64,000 nt of DNA from Calamus simplicifolius (Eukaryota; Streptophyta; Magnoliopsida; Arecales; Arecaceae). The translations under genes and the position numbers were made by a program. Numbering within the stretch: the first letter of the stretch is position 1; each line of letters begins with the position of its first letter. Where the stretch lies: positions 21,358 to 85,357 of the forward strand of contig UESW01000117.1 in assembly GCA_900491605.1 (NCBI GenBank). The letters run 5' to 3'. The notes below the pieces were generated by a model. The model was given only the letters and a program-made list of their open reading frames with translations, had not been told where the DNA came from and ran no database searches. Positions 58,424 through 64,000 of the stretch are shown piece after piece.

Positions 58424-60240
58424 TAGGAATGCAAGGAGGAGTTACCCCTGGAGTGGCTAGAGCTCCCGGACCTCTGTTTTCCCTTCTTCTTCTTGCCCTG
58501 TTTTCTATCCACTTCGTCAACCATGATGAGTTTCCTTGCAAGAAGCGGTGTGCATGATGGGGATGAAAGAGGAGAAGTGTCCTCGCAGCCAATAGTGGAG
58601 GAGTCCTCGAAAGAGCATGAGGAGCCTACCGCATTAGGTACAGCAGAGATCCCCTTCTGATCTTTTGATACCAAAGAGAGATCAGCAGGATCCGATGAAA
58701 CAACATTTGGAGCACAATCAGAATAAGAGGTTGATCTCTTAAGAGACGGCAAGGCCGCATGACTCAATGGATCAACCCTAGGAGCATAATCGGAACCCTC
58801 AGGATCAGCAGACTGATTTGCATCCAGATGTAGAATATCAAAATGATTGCTTGATCTGCATTGACCTGTAGCTGTGAGAGAGTCATTCGAAATGGACATT
58901 GAATGAGGAACAACCTGAACAATAGGTCTGAAAGCATGCTGACTTCTAGAAGGGATGGGCTGCATTTCCTGCTTCTCCTTCCGGCTCGAAGAGACCAACT
59001 TCCAATTCCCATCAGCTTGAGGAAGAGAGGAATGCTGGCCCTCTTTCGGAACCCAAACTTGGTGGTTGACCTTTTTGCATTTGCTGGAAAGATGGCCAAA
59101 CTCCTTGCAAACAGAGCATTTCTTAGGGATCCAGTTGTATTCTATGCGGATTTCCATAACACTGCCATCTTCTAATTCAAGATCGAAAGCGTTGGGGAGA
59201 GAATCTTCAATGTTGATCTCTATACAGATTCTAGCATAGTTGAGTCGCTTTAGAGAGGAGGTCATCTTATCCGCATGGAGAGGCTTCCCAACCATGCTGG
59301 CTAGATAGCTGAGTCCATCTGCCGTCCAGTACTCAAGGGGAACATTGTAGAAATGAGCCCAAATTGGTACCAGTTTAAAGCCCTCCTTTGAAAGGTTCAT
59401 ACAAGGACTCCACTTCCTTAAGAAAATTGGTCTTCCTCCGAAGTACCACGGGCCACCCTCCAATGCAGTGATTAAACTACCAGAATCAGGGAATTTAAAA
59501 AAGAAAAACCCGTTCCCGTTGCAGAGGACTTCTAATAGACCCAGTTTACCCCAATGGCGATGAGCACAATTATGAACCAGGGTATAAGGAAGCTTGTCAA
59601 GGAAAAAACCCACCAAGGTGTACTTCCATAGAGAGGCCCCTTGTTGAACTACGGAGGAAGGGATCTTAACTGATGCCTTGCCTTCAGCCGGAGTAGAAGA
59701 AGCTTTTATAAATTTCAACTGCATAATCTCCTGATCCTCTTTGACTAGAGACGCCCAAGAAGAGGGATGCTGGCACAAAGCATCAGCAACCTTTGGGTTA
59801 GTCGCGCTAGGAGGAAGAACAGAGGAATTTGAAAAGTCCAGCGTCGGCGGGGATGAACAGATAGAGGGATGCTTGCACATGAAATCAGAAGCAGCGCTGG
59901 GAGGGGCAGAGAAGGTCTTCTGAAGAGCCACGTCAACAGGACATGCAGATAAATTTGAAGAAGGCAGGAGAGGCGGGAAATTTGATGCATAAATTTGAAA
60001 CCCAGAGGAATCTGGCAAAAGACCTGATTCGGGTACCAAATAAGCGCCATCCGAAGCAGAGGAACCAACGGGTAAACCAGTGGATACGCAACGGACCGGG
60101 TAAACGGGAGAAGACTCCCGCAACTGAGATCTCAGAGGAGAGCTCAGAGGAGAACGATGGCAGATCTTCGACGATGAATCAGGCTCCAGACCACTCAGAA
60201 GACCAGATGAAATGATAGGAGAAGACGAAGCTGCCGCAGC
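58423..60240 (-). pseudogene. LINE ORF1 (DUF4283, CCHC), 5' end cut by Gypsy-C
   Basis: About 605 codons remain. The first seven residues of the open frame come from the Gypsy-C LTR; LINE sequence starts near SSAAAASSSPIISSG. A Ser/Pro-rich N-terminus is followed by a DUF4283-type domain (MQLKFIKASSTP through GGPWYFGGRPIFLRKW), the CCHC knuckle CSVCKEFGHLSSKC, a variable linker and the basic end DRKQGKKKKGKQR. The frame is intact to its TAA stop at 58423. Its original start should lie beyond Gypsy-C, outside the window. It is assigned to LINE-h or an independent copy. Confidence 0.85.
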
Positions 60241-60912
60241 TGATGAACGGATCTTTAGAATCACCTCAACAAGGATATCTTCTTCAGTTGATTAACACAA
60301 CCCCAACCCGTGAAGAGGCACTAACCGAATCAGAAGAAGAAAGGCCAAGGAACCAAATCACAATAGAAACAGGTTCTAAGGTAACTTGATTATCAAAGAT
60401 AAAATAGTCAATTGGCTAAAATGACTAAGTCCTAGTTCTTTCAAGAAGCAAGGAAGAAATAATGCTCTCAATTGGATTATAACCAAAAGAAAATTCGGAA
60501 TTGTTCATTAACCTTCAATCTGAAGTTCAGCATACAATATATAGATCTTCAAGAATAGGAAAAGCCAAATATAGCAATAAATACTACACACCCTCATAAG
60601 TTCTGCATGTTCCAAAGCTCATTAATTAGGCTGCAATGCATAGTCTCAAAGCTCATTAATTAGGCTGCAATGCATAGTCTCAAAGCTCATTAATTAGGCT
60701 GCAATGCATAGTCTCAAAGCTCATTAATTAGGCTGCAATTCCTTTGGTCCACCTGGCAAAGAGTCAAACACTTGAATTCTTCCACTTGGCCGTTTGCTTC
60801 TCCATGGCTGATTACTCCTGGGCCAATTGCTTCCATGATCAAGCTTTGGAGTTCCTTAGCTTTGGCTCTAGTTATGGGACCTTGATAGCTTAATGATGGA
60901 GCTCCTTCATCA
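60241..60912 (-). repeat. Gypsy-C 3' LTR
   Basis: 672 bp, complement of TGATGAAGG...TTCATCA, the same length as the Gypsy-B 5' LTR and with four 34-bp repeat units. It contains the pol stop codon (60714-60716). Confidence 0.92.
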
Positions 60913-61449
60913 TCCCCTCCCTCTTGAGAAAAATTCGTCCCCGAATTTGGTCCTATACCAAAATAGGGAGAAAGATCAGTAACATTAAAAGTATTACTTA
61001 CTTCATACTCACTTGGCAAGTCAATCTTGTAGGCATTAGGATTAATGCGTTCCAAGACTTTAAAAGGCCCATCTCCTCTTGGTTGCAACTTTGATTTCCT
61101 TTGCGTAGGAAACCTTTCTTTCCTTAAGTGTATCCAAACTAAGTCACCTGGTTCAAACACAATTGCCTTTCGGCCTTTGTTAGCATATTTTGCATATGAC
61201 TCATTTTTTTTTCTAATATGTAACTTAGCTTGTTCATGCATTTTCTTCACAAATTCTGCCTTACTCTTACCATCAAGAGATGCAATATGATTAACAGGCA
61301 ATGGAGATAAATCTAAGGGAGTAAGTGGGTTAAATCCATATACAAGCTCAAAAGGTGAATACCCACTAGATGAATGTACAACCCTATTATATGCAAATTC
61401 TATATATGGTATGCATTCCTCCCAAGATTTTAAATTCTTCTTCACAAAT
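60714..61449 (-). pseudogene. pol: Gypsy-C pol C-terminus
   Basis: An open frame from the LINE-j junction (KKNLKSWEECIPYIEFAYNR) through the GPY/F-like module to GPITRAKAKEL and a stop inside the LTR. The sequence is nearly the same as Gypsy-B. The integrase catalytic core is not in the window. Its apparent N-terminus upstream of 61449 is LINE-j sequence. Confidence 0.88.
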
Positions 61450-61695
61450 TTTTTTTTTTTTTTTTTTTGAAAGGTAAATGTGTGAGATGTATTAATAAGA
61501 AAGTGAAAAGTTATAAGTACAGGTACTCGGGGCATACCCCGGAGCAAAATATGGGAAAAAAAACCCCAATTTGGATTACATCCACCAAGGGTTACGCATC
61601 AAGCAAATGGAAGAGAATACCCACAGTAATGGTAACCCAGCCCACAAAGAAACCAAGCAACTAACAAAGGAGCTCAAAACGAGTGAAAGACAAGA

Positions 61696-63045
61696 TCAAT
61701 CCAGTAGGGAAGCGGATAGCTGCCACCTATCTAGCAGCTGTAGATTAGTAGCATTCCTGGGAAACTTTTCTCCCTCAAGCTTTAGCCTAACTGATTCAAT
61801 GATCTTGGCAACGATGCCGATCTCATTAAGAGGCAACCGCCCATGCATGCGAGAGTTCCTTTCATTCCAAATGTAATAGACAGAAGCTCCCAAAGCCAGC
61901 CTGCTAAGAGAGGATTGAAGATTTGCACCATTGATGTTTCTGCTGAGCCACGGCCTCAGACGCTCCCAAGAAGAAGGGTAATGATATAGATTACATTTGC
62001 CAGCTATGGACTGCCAAACCCGAAAGGAGAAGGGGCAACTAAAAAATAGATGACCATGGTCCTCAATTCGATCTTGACATAATGAGCAAGTCATATGACT
62101 GAGAATACCAAATGATACCAGGCGGTCCTGAGTAGAAAGTCTACCTCTAATAGCTAGCCATAAAATAAAGGAGTGCCTCGGGATATGATGCTTAAACCAA
62201 AGTAAGTGAGCCCAATCAACACAGAGGGAAGGAGATCGGAGGATATTCCAAGCCTTTTTAATGGAGAAAACGGAAGATCCATCCCATAAAACCCTATCGT
62301 GGGTGCTGCAGTCAGGGGGAGAGAGGGAGCGGGTGTCTTCTTTCAAAGTGATCAGCTCAACCGAATTTGAAACAGGCCACTTCCAAGTTCCAAAAGAAAT
62401 AATAGCACTAACCTTAGCATCCTTTGAAAGACCCGAATCAATAATAACTCTAGCGTGAGTAGAGGAGCAAATGGGGCCTTGAGGTTTCCAAGAATCAAAC
62501 CAAAGGGAAGTGTTAGAGCCATTCCCCACATTAACAGAGATGAAATCCTTCACTCTACCCCGCATCTTGAGAATTTTCCTCCAAGTCCAAGTGCAGTTCC
62601 ATGAGACTTTTGCCACCCAGAACTGTTCCTTGTGCAGAAGATTCATCTTTACCCAGGCCGACCATAAGGAGTTGGAACACGGTTGACATAATAACCAAAT
62701 GTACCGAGACAAAGAAGCAGCATTCCAATCTCGGACCTTCTTGATTCCCAGACCCCCTTCAGCCTTTGGAGTAGAGATATCAGCCCAAGAGACTTTTGCA
62801 CCATACCGGTTTAAAGAAACACCATTCCATAGGAAAGCCGATAGAATACTTTCAATATCCTTGGAGACCTTAGCCGGAAGAATGAAATGAGCACACCAAT
62901 AAGACTGGATGCTGAAGAGGACAGACTGTATGAGTTGCAATCTACCAGCATAGGAGAGAAAACGATTGGTCCAAACCTTGATTCTTCCAATAATACGGTC
63001 CACAAGGGCTTGGCAATCAGTAGCTTTAAGCCGTGTGGAGATGAG
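61696..63045 (-). pseudogene. LINE-j ORF2 C-terminal fragment (zf-RVT)
   Basis: About 450 codons, open from LISTRLKATDCQALVDRI to LSASLLD, with zf-RVT CSLCQDRIEDHGHLFFSC. It differs from LINE-e over their shared length at only a handful of residues (for example VSWNC for VPWNC, WKWPV for WEWPV). The apparent Met start at 63087 is in the filler and inverted part. Confidence 0.9.
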
Positions 63046-63059
63046 AAAACTCCCATCAT

Positions 63060-63201
63060 TTCTCCTGTATAGCTCTTCTGGAAACAAAGATTAAGGAGTG
63101 TAATAAAGGAAATTTTCAATCTGGCATGTTCAATGGATGGCAATGCGTTAATTCCTTCGACGGTAATGGATCCGGTAGGATCTGGGTTTGGTGGAATCCT
63201 A
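63060..63201 (+). pseudogene. Inverted LINE endonuclease fragment
   Basis: Plus-strand reading CIALLETKIKECNKGNFQS through GSGRIWVWWNP, the ORF2 endonuclease around the catalytic Glu (LLETK). It ends at the poly-T of LINE-k. Most simply the inverted 5' part of LINE-j, but it could belong to a separate plus-strand LINE. Confidence 0.78.
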
Positions 63202-64000
63202 TTTTTTTTTTGAAAGTTAAAAGTGTGATATGTATTAATGAGGAGATTTAAATACAAGGAATGGGACAGAGCCCTAGAAAAATAAAAACTAGCAAGGGGA
63301 AGACAACCCCCAAACGGGTGAAAAGAACAGCCAATCGGAAATTACAAAACATCCCACTTAACTACAAGACAGGAAATCAAAGAAGCAAAGTATCGGGGAG
63401 ATGCCAAATCTGAATCAAACGCAGATTTGCAGCATTAAGAGGGAAATTAGAGCCATCCAAAACATGCCTGATAGAGTCCATAATAAGACTAATAATTCCT
63501 CTCTCATTATGAAGAAAACTCCCATGCTTCCGAGAGTTCCTTTCCATCCATAGAAAGTAGAGAGAAGCACCGATAGCAAGCCTCCTGATAATGGAGATGA
63601 GCGTAGCTCCACGGATAATGCAGCATAGTCTCGGCCAGAGGGTCTCCCAAGAGGAGGGATAATGCATGAGATCACACATCGAGGCAATGGCAGTCCAAAC
63701 CTGACGAGAGAAGGAGCAGGTAAAGAAGAGGTGATTATGATCTTCCACATCCTCGTGACAAAAGTAACACTCCATATGACTGATAATTCCGAAAGATAGG
63801 AGGCGATCCTGAGAAGGAAGCCTACCACGAATTGCCAGCCAAAGAATGAAAGAGTGCCTCGGAACATGATGCTTGAACCAAACCAAATGAGCCCAAGGAA
63901 CACGAATTGAGGGGGTCCTTAGGACCCTCCAAGCTTTCTTGATTGTGAAAACAGATGACCCATCCCACAGGACTTTGTCATCATGAGAGCAATCGGGCAA
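63202..64000 (-). mobile_element. LINE-k: LINE 3' part, runs off the window
   Basis: Poly-T (63202-63210) followed by a minus-strand 3' UTR (GGGCTCTGTCCC stem, TCCTTGTATTTAAA) and ORF2 C-terminus. Subfamily of LINE-a (shared NGRVPWAHLVW-type region and LPDTLL end). The 5' side is outside the window. Confidence 0.9.
63377..64000 (-). pseudogene. LINE-k ORF2 C-terminal part (partial at window edge)
   Basis: An open frame of at least 207 codons: DCSHDDKVLWDGSSVFTIKK, zf-RVT (HVPRHSFILWLAIRGRLPSQ, CYFCHEDVEDHNHLFFTC), end LPDTLLL. The frame is undamaged as far as visible; the upstream part and thus coding integrity cannot be judged. Confidence 0.88.

Larger units (their letters stand above)
60241..61449 (-). 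mobile_element. Gypsy-C: left end of a third gypsy copy
   Basis: Minus-strand copy of the same family: complete 3' LTR (60241-60912), PPT complement (60913-60925) and pol C-terminus, interrupted at 61449 by LINE-j. The rest would lie beyond LINE-j and LINE-k, outside the window. It inserted in the LINE ORF1 at 60240; the candidate target duplication GCAGC (60236-60240) cannot be paired here. Confidence 0.9.
61450..63201 (-). mobile_element. LINE-j: LINE in Gypsy-C with an inverted 5' segment
   Basis: Poly-T 61450-61468, 3' UTR with hairpin CGGGGTATGCCCCG on the minus strand (61528-61541), then an ORF2 C-terminal fragment to about 63045 on the minus strand. After about 15 unassigned bases, 63060-63201 is ORF2 endonuclease sequence in the plus orientation. 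A minus body with an inverted 5' end is the signature of twin priming. The minus part is nearly identical to LINE-e. Confidence 0.85.

Noticed and set aside
1..64000. Host protein-coding genes, tRNA or rRNA genes
   Set aside because: Every long frame on either strand is explained by LINE or gypsy proteins, their antisense shadows or satellite repeats. No cloverleaf or rRNA-like segment was noticed by eye; a tRNA scan could not be run.

Overview
This window is a repeat-only stretch of a flowering-plant genome. No host gene, tRNA or rRNA could be supported. The plant assignment rests on three things seen here: LINEs whose ORF1 carries a DUF4283-type domain plus a CCHC knuckle and whose ORF2 has AP-endonuclease, reverse transcriptase and zf-RVT domains; a Ty3/gypsy chromovirus-type LTR element primed by initiator tRNA-Met (TGGTATCAGAGC); and long satellite arrays. 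The species cannot be named from the sequence.

Layout. (1) 1-16229: a minus-strand gypsy element (Gypsy-A) broken by LINE-a (714-3289), LINE-b (6676-10565, with an unbroken 1216-codon ORF2) and a rearranged LINE-c (11013-15650). (2) 16230-36426: two satellite families. S1 is AT-rich, built of degenerate units of about 60 bp in a higher-order repeat of 2205 bp (16230-20372 and 30333-31617). S2 is CpG- and GATC-rich with an 83-bp monomer made of a 46-bp and a 37-bp half (20373-30332 and 31618-36426). A 1359-bp higher-order repeat is visible in the second S2 block. (3) 36427-53370: a LINE with its 5' end present (LINE-d, plus strand), split by Gypsy-B (38309-46657, both LTRs, 5-bp TSD GGTAC), which itself holds LINE-e, and by LINE-f, LINE-g and LINE-h. 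(4) 53371-64000: a minus-strand pile of LINE-h and LINE-i, Gypsy-C (60241 onward, cut by the nest), LINE-j with an inverted 5' end, and LINE-k running off the window.

How the parts relate. Everything outside the satellites belongs to one LINE superfamily (several subfamilies) and one gypsy family, inserted into each other at least five levels deep. Gypsy gag and pol lie in different frames across a canonical A AAA AAA/A AAA AAG run in both copies, suggesting -1 frameshifting. LINE ORF1 and ORF2 overlap at stop-start sites, suggesting coupled translation. The S2 satellite, read on its minus strand, resembles the Asp-Pro-rich linker of the LINE ORF1 protein, raising the possibility that the satellite arose from a LINE coding minirepeat. 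Satellites plus a CRM-like chromovirus make a centromeric or pericentromeric location plausible but unproven.
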